Positions 1 through 10,642 of a stretch of DNA of 64,000 nt are shown one piece after another; positions within the stretch are counted from its first letter, which is position 1, and each line of letters begins with the position of its first letter. The notes below the pieces were generated by a model, which was not told the DNA's origin, searched no databases, and saw only the letters and a program-made list of their open reading frames with translations. Where the stretch lies: the NCBI GenBank assembly GCA_012862575.1, contig BLSF01000023.1, forward strand, positions 434,001-498,000. Reading direction: 5' to 3'. The DNA is from Parietichytrium sp. I65-24A. Taxonomy: Eukaryota; Sar; Bigyra; Thraustochytrida; Thraustochytriidae. The translations under genes and the position numbers were made by a program.

Positions 1-828
1 TGTGGCTGCAAACATTTTGCTCATCCTCTGATCACCGCTGGTATCAGCATTCCTAACAGTTCCTGTCGAGCCAGCGTTTTGGCCTCCATCCTTTTTAGAC
101 CAAAGGAGAATCCAACAGGAGCAAACCTCTCGAGCAAAAAGTAGCCAGCATGAAGGTACTTGGAATGTGAGCTCCTGTTTAGGCAACTAAAGGCAGACAC
201 AGTATGACGCCGACAGCTTGAAAGAGACTGTTCATTTGGGCGGCCGGCGAAAGCATTTGCATTCGTCGAACCTTGGACGTCAGCTCCACCAGCGTATACT
301 CGAGTACTCAGTATAAGTTTAGTGAATTGTGTAATAAATTAGCCCTAAAAGTTACTGTACTGCATGTGAGCAGTTGGTGGAGGATCCTTGTAGTCGAGCA
401 CTGCACATGCCAAATTATCTCTCAAATTCTGAACTGAATTTGCAAATATCTTTGATCAAAAACAAAAATGAAAGAATCGTGTTTCGAAGAGATGGAGGTT
501 TGTACCAAGTACCATAGACTATCCATTAATAATCCTTACTCTTTGAGTATTAGTTACTATTATGGGTATTGAGTGGCTGTGGAATGCGTGGTGATACTTC
601 GGCCATAGCATGGCCTAGGCTTCCAATCAATGGTGAGACGAATGCAACACACCTAGCTGATCCTAGCTGGTTCTGTACCAGGAAGTGTCTAGTAGCTAGT
701 ATCCATTGGTAATATCCAGTCGGAGGGATTTGGGAGAATTGGGAGGGCCACACTGCGCGCGACATACGGAGCAAAAGCGCACGCATAACGAGAACAAAAG
801 TACGCAGAGCACTTGCGGCAAGGAAAAG
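1..828. other. Intergenic region, left edge of window
   Basis: No coding sequence could be supported here. Short open frames on both strands lack conserved motifs, and those near 690-990 are shadows of the first exon of the aldolase gene that follows. A GTACTCAGTAT copy of the recurring intergenic palindrome lies at 304-314. The last part is expected to hold the 5' UTR and promoter of the downstream gene. No clear TATA box could be assigned. Confidence 0.5.
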
Positions 829-3243
829 ATGACAGGATGCGGATGCAGTGGGGTTGCGGCTCCTTGCAAGGACCCAATCCACATTACTCCGGTGGACTAT
901 CCCGCTTACAGCGAAGCAGATGCCCAAGCCTTCGTCGAAAAGTACAGCGACTCTCCTGCTGACCTGGCAATCCGCTGCTACACCTCGCAACTCATCGGTT
1001 AGTTATCTCACTTGGCGTTCAAGCTTTGTAGATCTATCTGTCGCTGTCCTTCTTCTAACTCTATAAGCCATCGTTCTGTGTGTATCTGATGGCATTTGTG
1101 ACGGATAGGCAAACAAGAGTCTCTCGTGCTCCATGGCGGCGGAAATACGAGCTGCAAGCTGACGGTTCAGAACAAAGTCGGTAAGTTTGGCCAAGTAGTA
1201 GGAGAGGCGTGCTGAAACTGGCGCGAGTCTTTCTAACTTGCTTCAAACACACTAATTGACGACCTTGCAGGGGACAGCGTCGATGTTCTTTGCGTCAAGG
1301 GTTCGGGCTACAATCTGGACTCCATCATTCCGAAAGGCTTTCCCCAGATTCAGCTCAGCCATTTGAAGAGGATGCTTGAGCTTGACTCCCTTAGTGACCC
1401 TGAGATGGTGAATGAGTTGCGCACGCACATGATGGACGCTTCGAGTCCAAATCCGTCTGTGGAGACACTTCTTCATGCGTTGATTCCAGCCAAGTTTGTC
1501 GACCACAGTCATGCAGACGCTATTGTGGCTATGGCAGATCACAACCTGGAGGCTGCGAAGCAGATTTTCGCAGAGGCCTTCGGCAATGAGCTCACCTTCG
1601 CCATTGTGCCTTACCACATGCCCGGATTCGAACTTGCTGGGGCTGCACGCGATGTATTCAACAACGCTGGCAATGTTGACTGCCTGATTTTGCTCAAGCA
1701 CGGACTGTTCACCTGGGGCCCGGATGCGAAAACCTCTTACGAGAATCATATCAAGGCTGTGACTCTCGCAGAGCGCTACATTCAATCCAAGAACGTTCCA
1801 GCTCTCACTCTCCGTGATTACGTTGCCCCATCACAGGTGTTTTTTGACCGCGTAGCAAACACCATCCGCGGAGTCATGCACTCCTTGTCGGGCGGCAAGC
1901 ACTGGGTTGTATCGTATGTGGACTCCCCAATTGCGTCAGCTTGGGCGCAGTCTGAAGAATGCGAGGCCCTCTTGGTTGGCCCGGTGACCCCAGACCATGT
2001 CATCCGAACCAAAGGGAAGCCTTGTCTCATTCGAGGTCTACAGGAAGCAGCCTTCTACTCTGGTGAAGAACAGCTGTCAGTCGAGATGGTCGCTGAGACT
2101 GCCAAGGGCGACCAGAGCTTGCGTGAGCACGTGCAAGGCAGCATCCAAAAGTACATCGACGAGTATCAAAAGTACTTTGAGGAGCACAACAGCCGTGTAG
2201 GCGGTATCAAGCAGGCTCTTGACCCTTTGCCTAGAGTTCTTCTGGTGGAGAATTTTGGGCTTTTCACCGTAGACAAAGACGCAAAGTCTTGCTCAATCTC
2301 GGCAGACATCTATCTCCACACGATTCCGACAATTTTGTCGTCTGTCGCAACCAGTCCCGAAAGTAAATACGAGCCAGTTTCCCAGGGCGAGGCATTTGAC
2401 TGTGAATATTGGGATTTGGAGCAGAACAAATTGAAGCTGGGTGGAAGCAAAGCGGGCCTTCTACAGGGTCGCACCGCGTTCTTGACCGGCGCCGGTTCTG
2501 GAATTGGTCTCGCCACTGCCTTGCACTTCGCGAAGGAAGGTGCGTGTGTCTACATTGCAGACATCGATGAGTCCCGCGTGAAAGAGAGCGTTAGCATGAT
2601 TGCTTCCAAGACGAAGAACAAGTTTGCGGTAGCTGGAGGCGTCGTGGATGTTACGAATCCGGCGAAAGTCGAAGCTGCTTTTCACGAAATGTGCGTGCGT
2701 TGGGGAGGTGTGGATCTGATTGTGAGCAATGCCGGAATCGTTGTTCAAGCTGCGCCAGGAATCGCGAGTGTCGAACCCGCTCAATTGGCTCTCTCGATGA
2801 ATGTCAACTTCCTCGGCCACCAGATCGTGTCGAGCGCAGCTGTTCGGCGTATGGTCGTTCAGCAGACCGGAGGATGCCTGCTCTACAACGTCAGCAAGGC
2901 CCCTCTCAATCCTGGCCCAAAGCTTGGCCCATACTGCATCGCCAAAGCTGCAGCCCTCGCACTCATGCGACAATACGCTGTTGAGTATGGTGATCGCAAG
3001 ATCAGGAGCAATGCTGTGAACGCGGACCGTGTGCGCACCAATTTGTTCGACATTGATCTCATTGCAAAGCGTGCTCAAGCACGTGGACTAACCGCTGACC
3101 AATACTTTCGCTCGAATCTTCTTTCCGAGGAAGTTTTGGCGGAGGATGTCGCACTAGCATTCTTCAACCTTGCCATTTCTGAGAAGACAACGGGCTGCAT
3201 CACCACTGTTGATGGCGGAAACATCGCTGCTGCGCCGCGTTAA
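829..3243 (+). CDS. Bifunctional class II aldolase / short-chain dehydrogenase (rhamnulose-1-phosphate aldolase/lactaldehyde dehydrogenase-like)
   Basis: Three exons, 829-997, 1109-1180 and 1271-3243, with GT-AG introns, join to a 737-aa protein. The exon junctions rebuild a typical class II aldolase start: LIG, then KQESLVLHGGGNTSCK, then VGDSVDVLCVKGSGYNL. Residues 1 to about 450 are the aldolase half, with the HGGGNTS loop and likely metal-site histidines in HSHADA. From about residue 478 there is a Rossmann-fold SDR domain with TGAGSGIG near 486, SNAGI, a serine in YNVSK and the catalytic Y-x-x-x-K as YCIAK near 635-639. This order matches bacterial RhaD/short-chain dehydrogenase fusions, which split a deoxyketose-1-phosphate and act on the lactaldehyde formed. 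The ATG at 829 is the first in frame after an untranslated leader. The substrate (rhamnulose-, fuculose- or another phosphate) cannot be fixed from sequence. Bacterial origin is plausible but untested. Confidence 0.88.
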
Positions 3244-3761
3244 GCACCACATTTCTCTTTTAGCGAAACGGTTCTTTTGTTCGTTTTAAAAATAAAAAAA
3301 ATAGAAAAGAAAAAACACACCATACTTGAGACTAATGATTCAGACCCAAAAACAGCTCAAGTGACCTCCTTTGCCTATAGCGCATGTGCCTGGTATCAGT
3401 GCATAGAGTATGTTCTGAACGTTTAACCAACTCGTCAATGCATAGCATTGAAAAAAGCAATAAAAACGACCAAACTGGGCACGAGGTGCGAAGTGGCGCT
3501 GTTTACAGCTGCTTACGGCAATTGACTAGCTCGCACATCGTCGGGTCCGGCTTTGGACAGTTGGCCAGTTCTTTTCTTTGCCTTTCAGTGACTAAGTTAG
3601 TTCTTAGTTCCCATTCACCATTCACCATTCACCATTCACCATTGTATTGCGTCAAGCTTCGGAGCGCTGTCTTTGAGAAAACTATGGTGAGGTTATGTTT
3701 GCAGCGCATACAACAGGCAGCACCGCACCGGCGTTTTCAATAGCCTGCACATGCGCGTATT
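3244..3761. other. Convergent intergenic gap with an A-rich 3' region and a heptamer repeat
   Basis: This gap lies between two convergent genes. An A-rich stretch at about 3286-3316 follows the aldolase stop and probably belongs to its 3' end. A 7-bp tandem repeat CATTCAC (4.5 copies) sits at 3612-3643. The open frame at 3384-3743 has no recognisable motif and low-complexity composition, so it is not called as a gene. Confidence 0.5.
3612..3643. repeat. CATTCAC tandem repeat, 4.5 copies
   Basis: Perfect head-to-tail 7-bp unit seen directly in the sequence, in the gap between convergent genes. No function can be assigned. Confidence 0.9.
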
Positions 3762-6530
3762 TTAAGTGTCCATATAATTTGTCACAAGGAGCCTAGCGAT
3801 GCGAGATCGCTTGGACTGCGAGAAGCCTGTTTCCCTTGACTCGGCGCACTCCTCTAGCAGGGAGTTAATTGCCGAAAGATTTCCGCTTACTGGCTTTCGA
3901 TCCTCAATTTCAACCATCAGCCACGCCAATAAAATTTTGCCGATAGTTGCTTCTGGAATCAATGCAATGAGGCAGAGTAAATATCTTGCAGACTCCGGCG
4001 GAAGAACGTTTAAAAAGCATGTTCGCAACGTGAGAACTACGATCGCCTCTATGGGAAAGCCCGAAGTCGATAGGAGCCCTCGCAAGATCGCACACGATGG
4101 CTTTGCACCCTCACTTGCACATTGCCGCATGATTCCTTCGAGACTCACGTCATCATGCGATCTGCTACTAACCAACCTACTCAGCATCTCATGCCTCTCA
4201 ATCGCTTCCAAGCCTGGTAATAACGTAGCGGCGCTGTCGACTAACCAGTGCGGCCCATGGTTGGCTGGGCTATGCGGTCCATGATTGGCTGTGCTATTCA
4301 GCCGACAGCAACCCAAGAGAACGCAAGGAGGCGCTCCGTGTTTTACGACGCCACTCAGCGTGTAATCCATGGCCTCTAGCACAGTGTCGAGCTCCTGTAT
4401 GCCTGCGTAACCAACATTGGATCTCAGCTGAAACGCTTTTTTCATTCGATTCACGAGCCCAAGCTGCTCTGCGCCTTCGGCGCTAAGGTTCTCGAGAACA
4501 TCTTTGAACTTCGACTCTTCGACTCTTGTGCAGCTACACAGTGAGAGAATATAATGATCAAGATGCTCGAATCGGTCGCGATGAGATGAAGGGGCGGTGA
4601 GTTTGGCGATGGCTGCGCCACAAAGCAGTTGGAGAAGCTCATGCAACGACGGAGGGTCAAGTACCTCAGTGCAATACAAAATGTACCTGAATGCATACAA
4701 CGATGTGGGCACATCCTCGTATGTCCATGGCAAGAGACAATTTACTGGCAGTGGTTCGCCCCCAAGAATGTCAAGGGCAATTTCAGCAGAATCTGGAAAG
4801 CAGAGAATGTCGGGAATGAGATAGTTGACAAGCTTGCGGCGCTGAAACCCTTCATGCTGCGCCAAATTCGCTCGAAGACGCTGATTGAAGATGGGTCGCA
4901 AGATTGCGTTTCCTAACGCTGATTTAATAAACCGTAAACAAAACGAAAGCACCGGTAGCTCATTGTAGTGTGCGGCTCGGCGAAGACACTCATCGATTAC
5001 AACCCCCACCGAATTACTCTGAATCGCAAGGTGCCCGGCGCAGTGAGAATTCTCGGCAAGCGACGTAATTAAGCGCAGCGCAAAGCTAAAATCGCTCCAA
5101 TCGGATAGAGTTCGAGGTGTCACGATTCTTTCTATATGAGCGACTGGATGGCTGTGAGTGAGAGCACCTTCTCCACATATCGAAGAAGAACAAAGTTGTT
5201 CGAGACAATTCAACAGTCTTAATCGTGAATGGCCGATTTCAACGACGGAAAGGCGACTTAGCACCACATCTATCAAAAAACAAGTGATCGTTCCGTCCAC
5301 CCAGCTGGTCACCCAAGAATCTTCGGCGACAGGCAAAGGCGACCCCTTCTCGTGACATAATTCGACGAATTTGCCATTGGTTCCGTGAACGTCGATGAAC
5401 TGGTCTTCCGAATCAATGGATTGGGTGAGTTCGCTTTGCACGATGCAGCTTGTCCCTTGAAGCAGAAGACTCGGTGTCAAACCATCAAAATCTTCCAAGA
5501 AGTCAAGACAGACAGTTCGGCCGAAAGAGGACGCAGCAAGCTCTGCTACCACGTGTACCGTAAAGTGAAGAAGACCAAAATATATTGGAAGAGGGCGCCC
5601 TTGCCTCGGTGTATCCAAAACATCAGCGTGAAATCCCCTGAGCTTCACCAAGATTCTGACTGCAAAAGCTGCAAAACCGGAGGAGCGTACAAGGAAGCAA
5701 AATTGTTTTGAGCTATGAAAGCTGTGCCACCAAGCTTTGAACCATTCTCCTGAAAATCGGTCAGATGTAATAAATCGCTGCAAATTGGACGGACGAGATA
5801 GATGCGGCTGTTGCTCATCTTCCCCTCGCTCCGAAACACGAGTCGACCCAGCTCTCATCAGAAACTGGAAGAAGGCAACCACGATCTTGTTTTGCAGGGT
5901 GACGGACTGCCCCTGAAATAACTTCTCTTTCATTCGAACGAGCTGCCAGAGTATATCAAAAGGAACGTCTGGACTCGAGACTTGAGCCTTGTCAGACGAG
6001 TCCAGCATTCGCAGAAACAACTCGGCAAATTTTTCAGGTTGGCTCTGCCGCGCCAAGTCAATGATTTTCTCCCCAACTTGGCACACCAGAGCCTCGTCTT
6101 GACAGCTCAATAGCAAGAGCGTTAATCCATCTACAAACGTTGAAAATACTTGCGGGGATTGCATATCCACCGGAGCAAGAGTAGCCAAACCACGTTTCCA
6201 GGCTTCCAAAAACTGGCCCTGCTTGATCAACAAGGCCAAATCTTGCAAAAGTGCCCTGCTCGGAATCGAGCCAGAAAGACACTCCTCCATAAACTTCTGC
6301 GAGATGTCCTGCTCGCGCCGACGCTTTTCAGAGTCGGCCTTTAAGCTTTTGTGAAGTCTTGCCGCAGGGATTGCAACAAGCGCTCGCAGTTTGTGATTTG
6401 ACAAAAAACTATCCCTAGGAGCTCGAAGGTGTTCAATCTGAACAATCGTGGGACTCAAAACTCCCGAGATCACGCTCAACGTTTGACCATCCTGTTCATC
6501 ATTCTCTACACTGCGCACAGGCGTGTTCAT
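3762..6530 (-). CDS. Hypothetical protein, 922 aa, helix-rich
   Basis: One uninterrupted frame of 922 codons opens with ATG at 6530 and ends with TAA at 3762-3764. I do not recognise the family. The protein is rich in Leu, Ser, Glu and Ala and reads like a long alpha-helical, possibly HEAT/ARM-like scaffold. No signal peptide, membrane segment or catalytic motif is visible. The N-terminal 100 residues contain a charged helix with KADSEKRRREQD. Near residue 750 a short in-frame duplication gives ANHGPHSPANHGPH, suggesting recent slippage. The gene is convergent with the aldolase gene and divergent from the dioxygenase gene. Length, absence of stops and plausible codon use make it a real gene. 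The function is unknown. Confidence 0.75.
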   Translation of the reverse strand: MNTPVRSVENDEQDGQTLSVISGVLSPTIVQIEHLRAPRDSFLSNHKLRALVAIPAARLHKSLKADSEKRRREQDISQKFMEECLSGSIPSRALLQDLALLIKQGQFLEAWKRGLATLAPVDMQSPQVFSTFVDGLTLLLLSCQDEALVCQVGEKIIDLARQSQPEKFAELFLRMLDSSDKAQVSSPDVPFDILWQLVRMKEKLFQGQSVTLQNKIVVAFFQFLMRAGSTRVSERGEDEQQPHLSRPSNLQRFITSDRFSGEWFKAWWHSFHSSKQFCFLVRSSGFAAFAVRILVKLRGFHADVLDTPRQGRPLPIYFGLLHFTVHVVAELAASSFGRTVCLDFLEDFDGLTPSLLLQGTSCIVQSELTQSIDSEDQFIDVHGTNGKFVELCHEKGSPLPVAEDSWVTSWVDGTITCFLIDVVLSRLSVVEIGHSRLRLLNCLEQLCSSSICGEGALTHSHPVAHIERIVTPRTLSDWSDFSFALRLITSLAENSHCAGHLAIQSNSVGVVIDECLRRAAHYNELPVLSFCLRFIKSALGNAILRPIFNQRLRANLAQHEGFQRRKLVNYLIPDILCFPDSAEIALDILGGEPLPVNCLLPWTYEDVPTSLYAFRYILYCTEVLDPPSLHELLQLLCGAAIAKLTAPSSHRDRFEHLDHYILSLCSCTRVEESKFKDVLENLSAEGAEQLGLVNRMKKAFQLRSNVGYAGIQELDTVLEAMDYTLSGVVKHGAPPCVLLGCCRLNSTANHGPHSPANHGPHWLVDSAATLLPGLEAIERHEMLSRLVSSRSHDDVSLEGIMRQCASEGAKPSCAILRGLLSTSGFPIEAIVVLTLRTCFLNVLPPESARYLLCLIALIPEATIGKILLAWLMVEIEDRKPVSGNLSAINSLLEECAESRETGFSQSKRSRIARLLVTNYMDT

Positions 6531-7932
6531 GGCTCGCTTTGTTGTGACAACCAGACGACCAAAGAAATTGTTTCATATACTGCAAAGATCCCAGTCCCCC
6601 CGTCGCGCAGCAAGCATTTCAGCTTTGGAGGAGCATAAGCACTTTATTGACCTTGGAGCTTGTCAGGGCGAAGTAAGATCATTACAACCTCGCCTTTCCC
6701 TCCCTGAGGCACTTGATGCGTCGACAAGTATTTTTTCTCACGTGACCCTTTCTCTCTTTCGGCCCCTGAAGCCCAAGATGCGCGCAGCGCCTCACCCTCC
6801 CGTCCTCCAGAGCGCAGAACACCAACGCATAAAATAATGATGCCCAACGTTTTCCTTTCCAGAGAACTCCCGAAACTTCCGTAGACTCGCAGGTCGTGAC
6901 ACGTGTTGTATGTAGTCCTGTTCTCTTTTAGGAGTACCGCTCGCACCTCTGTGATCTCGCCCCAACCTGTCTGCGCTCGTGGTACTCGAGGACTGCTTTC
7001 CTCGTATTCCGGTATTGGTACCAACCTGTACTGTTAGAGAAAGAATCTGAGATGGCATAGCCCAAAATGGAAATGATTTACGTTAATTATTTTGATTTTT
7101 TGAACATAAATGAACATTGAACAAGAACACAACAATTATGTTTACGAGATCAAGGCCACATCTGTCGGATATGAAGATTGTGGTTCCGGTTGCTGCTACT
7201 GCTTCTTGACCATGGTTCTGACCGACGAACGAGACGGTGAAGTCTGAATTCTGAACTGCATTTCATTCAAAGATGGGAGGTAATTTTGAATTATTGGCGA
7301 TGGGACGGATCCAAAACTTTTCTTCAATTATTGGCTACCAAAAACTATGTCTTCAAGTTCGAGCCCATTCCGGCAGGATGGGTAGGGGTTACAGCTGCCA
7401 GTGCCGCGCTCCTGCTGTTTGCTTCCGCTGGATTCGCTTCCGCTGCGTTAGCTGCGTTCACTGGAATCTCTTCCGCTTGAATGGTGGCGCGCCTTAGGAG
7501 GCGAAATGGAGCTACACTAAGCCAAACTAAGCCAAACTATGATAAACATTTCCAAACACTATGACATGACAAGTTGTTCCGGGCACGTTCAGGGAGTTCC
7601 GTCACCATTCATTAGCGACACGGCTAGTGGGTATTGCGGGGGGGTCAGGTCAGAAAGTGGAGGCATGCGCAGGCGAATGACAGTGAGCAGCTGTAACCCC
7701 TGCCATAAGTTAGTGGGGGATGTTAGGCCAGCGCGGAAGAACACTGACAGAGCTTTCATAATTGCGGGTACTTGTTAGTAAAAATTATGCCACTTTACAG
7801 CACACAGAGGGAGCAAGTTCTCGTGCACACGAAACTCACAAAACACACGAAGAAGTTTGTGCAGTGAGAACTGAAGAAGTTTGTGCAGTGAGAACTGAAA
7901 CGAGGGCAACCAAGTTGGCGAGCGCGGAGAAG
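6531..7932. other. Divergent intergenic region
   Basis: About 1.4 kb lie between two divergent genes. Open frames here (for example 6644-7024 on the minus strand and 7273-7497 on the plus strand) show no conserved motif and several lack an ATG at their 5' end. A 24-bp unit is duplicated exactly at 7849-7872 and 7873-7896, just upstream of the dioxygenase start. The region should hold the two promoters. I see no RNA gene. Confidence 0.5.
7849..7896. repeat. Exact tandem duplication of a 24-bp unit
   Basis: Two perfect adjacent copies beginning GAAGAAGTTTGTGCAG lie 37 bp upstream of the dioxygenase ATG, probably in its 5' UTR. The duplication keeps an upstream frame open, but that frame has no ATG. 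No function is known. Confidence 0.9.
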
Positions 7933-8877
7933 ATGACTTACGACCTGAGTGAGGTGAAGAAGGCATTTGAGAGAGATGGGTGTGCGGTTGTGAAGGGGTT
8001 CACCGGTGCGTCAGAGACATCTAGTCTTCGGCAACGCATCTTCGATCTGGTACGCGAGTGGAAAGATGCACCCCCAAAGGAGGGCGGGACCTTTCGAACC
8101 GACGAAGGGCAAACTGGTGCTCAAGGGGCAGAAGACTATTTTATTTCGAGCGCTTGCAAGGTTCGCTTCTTCTGGGAGCCAGAGGCAGAAAAGGTTTACT
8201 ACCCTGACGACCCTGCGAAAACTCTGTTGCAGCTCAACAAGGTTGGTCACGGTCTTCATGAGTCAGACGAGGTTTTCAAAGCGTACAGCCAGTCCGAGAA
8301 AGTGAGGCAGCTCGTTCGTGCCCTCGGCTGGCGTGACCCTGTCCTTCCTCAGAGTATGTACATCGTCAAAAACCCGCACATCGGTGGCGAAGTTACTGCT
8401 CATCAAGATTCGACATTCTTGTTTACGGAGCCAAAACAGTCGTGCTTGGGGCTATGGCTCGCCCTCGACGAGTGCTCTCTGAATAACGGATGCCTCTGGT
8501 TTCGACCTGGCTCTCACAAGGAGCCGGTCCGGAGACATTTCCAGCGTGTCAAAAATGCGGACGGAAGCGCAAGAATGGAGTTCGAGCAGCTGGTCAATGA
8601 CAAGGACATGTCTCCGCTGGAGGGCAAATCCCTCGTTTTCTCGGACGAGAGCAGCTTTCAAATGCTAAGAGACGAAGGATTTGTTTCTGTGCCTTGCGAA
8701 CCTGGTGATTTGGTACTAATTCATGGGCAGGTAGAGCATCTCTCTCTTCCAAACAAGGGCGACAACCCACGCCACTCTTTTCAGCTGCATCTTGTTGAAG
8801 GCCCTGGAGAGGGGGTTAAGTGGAGCTCCAAAAATTGGCTGCAGTATCCTTCGGGTAAATTGTTCGCCAAGCTCTAG
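7933..8877 (+). CDS. Phytanoyl-CoA dioxygenase domain protein, PHYHD1-like
   Basis: A 314-aa single-exon protein of the Fe(II)/2-oxoglutarate dioxygenase superfamily. The metal site is readable as H157-x-D159 in TAHQDSTFLF, with a distal His, most likely H269 in HGQVEHLSLPN. R280 in NPRHSFQLH is placed to bind 2-oxoglutarate. The stretches CLGLWLALDECS, NGCLWFRPGSH and GDLVLIHG match the PHYHD1 branch closely, and length is normal for it (about 290-310 aa). The open frame extends upstream but without an ATG. The ATG at 7933 gives MTYDLSEVKKAFERDGC, the usual start of the family, so I chose it. No peroxisomal PTS1 is seen (the C-terminus is FAKL). The substrate is unknown. Confidence 0.9.
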   Translation: MTYDLSEVKKAFERDGCAVVKGFTGASETSSLRQRIFDLVREWKDAPPKEGGTFRTDEGQTGAQGAEDYFISSACKVRFFWEPEAEKVYYPDDPAKTLLQLNKVGHGLHESDEVFKAYSQSEKVRQLVRALGWRDPVLPQSMYIVKNPHIGGEVTAHQDSTFLFTEPKQSCLGLWLALDECSLNNGCLWFRPGSHKEPVRRHFQRVKNADGSARMEFEQLVNDKDMSPLEGKSLVFSDESSFQMLRDEGFVSVPCEPGDLVLIHGQVEHLSLPNKGDNPRHSFQLHLVEGPGEGVKWSSKNWLQYPSGKLFAKL

Positions 8878-9189
8878 CCCGATTCAGGTGATTTTTTGTG
8901 ACGGATCATGACTTTGGTTTTATGAACACACATCGTAATGATGCGAGCCATATCTGCGCTACACTCGAGCGGACAGTTGTTTGTGTGAAGTCTAGCTGCT
9001 TGAAGCTTGCACGAGAATTTTTAATATCCCCTGTTTGACGAAAACCTAGAAATTAGAGTTTGGAAAAAATGCTGTCGAAGTCAATCAAAAATTTATTACT
9101 GTTCTGATGATTTTTTTTTTAAAATAGGTCTTTAAAATAAAGAAAAAGAAAGAAGAGGACGTGGAGCTAGCCTAGAGCTGGCTATTATA
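8878..9189. other. Convergent 3' gap
   Basis: AT-rich sequence between two convergent stop codons, with T-runs and A-runs near 9090-9150 that probably hold both polyadenylation regions. No gene is visible. Confidence 0.5.
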
Positions 9190-10245
9190 TTAGCATGCAG
9201 ATTCCACAGAGCTCGTCGTTGACCATACGTAGCCACCGACAACGATAACATAGCATAGCTGTGCAACACACACCGATACGAATCCGTAAATATAAGCATG
9301 TTCGCGTTTGAGGGATTTGAGCTCCGAGACAAAGGTGCTAACGGTACTCAGTGCGCCACAATAACCGTCCGCAAAGCCATTTAAAACCTCGCATGCCACG
9401 GTCTCGGAGCTGACCGTGAGAGAAAGGGCAGTTGCCATTCCGATTAGCCCAGTTCCCAGAATATTTGCAAGGAATGTCCCGACCGGAAAATTTTGCGCCA
9501 AGGTGTTTAGTTTTCCGAGTCTCCACCGACACCAAGCTCCCAGAGGCCCAAAGCAGAGAGCAAGGAGAAGCTCGGAGGTTCTGAAGACAGCGAGCAATAC
9601 TATTGTACACGTTGTCAACACACCTACCAAAACTGCGAGGAGGTCAAATCCTTTACATGTACATCCCGCGTTCGCTGGTATAGAGCGAGAATGCTCAACC
9701 TTTTCTATTCGACAGCAAGTAATGGTGCTCAAATGTTTCCCAAAGTCCCATGCAACAAGGTTTAGGCATATTCCCATCACTTGAATTTGAAACCAGAGGT
9801 AGGCTTGCTCCCCTGGTGTTGTTCCGGAGGATGAAAAAAACTCTTCACCGGCGGCCTTTTGCCACGAGCTGAACGTAGTGAGCGACCCGCAAAACCCTGT
9901 TCCGATCCCAGTATACAGAGCCTTGTACTTGAAAACGCCTTGGAAGGAATGCACGTAGGCTAGCACGGCGGTGCCAACAAAGTTGGCAAGCATGAATGCA
10001 AACGCCGAACTAGTTGCTGGGTATTCAAGCCCCAATCGCGTCAACACGCCCAAGACTGCTCCGCAGCCAGTCAAAGCGAAGCTTGCGACGAAGTCTGCCT
10101 CGCCGCAACATTTCAGCGTAGCTAGCCAAGGATTCGTGCTCTTCGTTTCAGGTTGCTTTATCTCTTGCCGGTTGGCCTCTTCGTTACCCTGCGCACTTTC
10201 GACGTCTCTTTCGGCCCTGGCTCGCAATGTACTTTCATTTATCAT
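9190..10245 (-). CDS. FEX: Fluoride exporter, fused two-domain CrcB/FEX type
   Basis: A 351-aa single-exon membrane protein made of two CrcB-like halves. The first half (about residues 50-175) shows GAVLGVLTRLGLE, the pore Asn in LANFVGT and GFCGSLTTFSSW. The second (about 215-345) shows GPLGAWCRWRLG, LANILGT and GYCGALSTVSTF. These are the signature elements of Fluc channels: the Arg helix, the pore Asn and the T/S-T-F-S sodium/phenylalanine-box segment. Each half has about four hydrophobic helices with an extra linker helix between them, as in yeast FEX proteins, so the two halves can form one inverted-pair channel. The role is export of cytosolic F- at the plasma membrane. It is convergent with the dioxygenase gene. 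ATG at 10245 is the first in frame. The N-terminal 50 residues are hydrophilic. Confidence 0.9.
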   Translation of the reverse strand: MINESTLRARAERDVESAQGNEEANRQEIKQPETKSTNPWLATLKCCGEADFVASFALTGCGAVLGVLTRLGLEYPATSSAFAFMLANFVGTAVLAYVHSFQGVFKYKALYTGIGTGFCGSLTTFSSWQKAAGEEFFSSSGTTPGEQAYLWFQIQVMGICLNLVAWDFGKHLSTITCCRIEKVEHSRSIPANAGCTCKGFDLLAVLVGVLTTCTIVLLAVFRTSELLLALCFGPLGAWCRWRLGKLNTLAQNFPVGTFLANILGTGLIGMATALSLTVSSETVACEVLNGFADGYCGALSTVSTFVSELKSLKREHAYIYGFVSVCVAQLCYVIVVGGYVWSTTSSVESAC

Positions 10246-10479
10246 TATGGAAAACCTTGTTTATCCTTCCGCTGCAGAAGGTCAGACCGCTCCGCAGGTG
10301 AGAGGGTTCAGGGCTCTCCACCTTGGTGCTGTCACAACTCGGAAGGGGCTGTCCAGTTGACTAACATTTGCGGCAGCCAGCCAGCGCCCGCACGAGATTC
10401 GCCCTCAAGACTATCTGTCAAGGCCCACTGCTACCCGAAGGAACCGAGCGTCACGGAGCTCAAGTTCAAAGCTTTGAGT

Positions 10480-10530
10480 TGACCTGACCTGACCTGACCT
10501 GACCTGACCTGAACTGGACTGAACTGAACA
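10480..10530. repeat. GACCT pentamer tandem repeat
   Basis: Six perfect GACCT units at 10481-10510 are followed by decayed GAACT/GGACT units. It lies upstream of the tRNA gene. No function can be assigned. Confidence 0.85.
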
Positions 10531-10642
10531 GTGAGAAAGGGGAACACAAACAATAACACGCAGGCAACGGTTACTAACGTGGACCGCTCACACCCTAAAT
10601 CTCATCATCAACTGTTTCCATCTCCAGGCAACCAAGTGGCTT

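Noticed and set aside
7286-7480. Small hydrophobic 64-aa open frame
   Set aside because: It begins with TTG rather than ATG, overlaps another featureless frame and has no recognisable motif.
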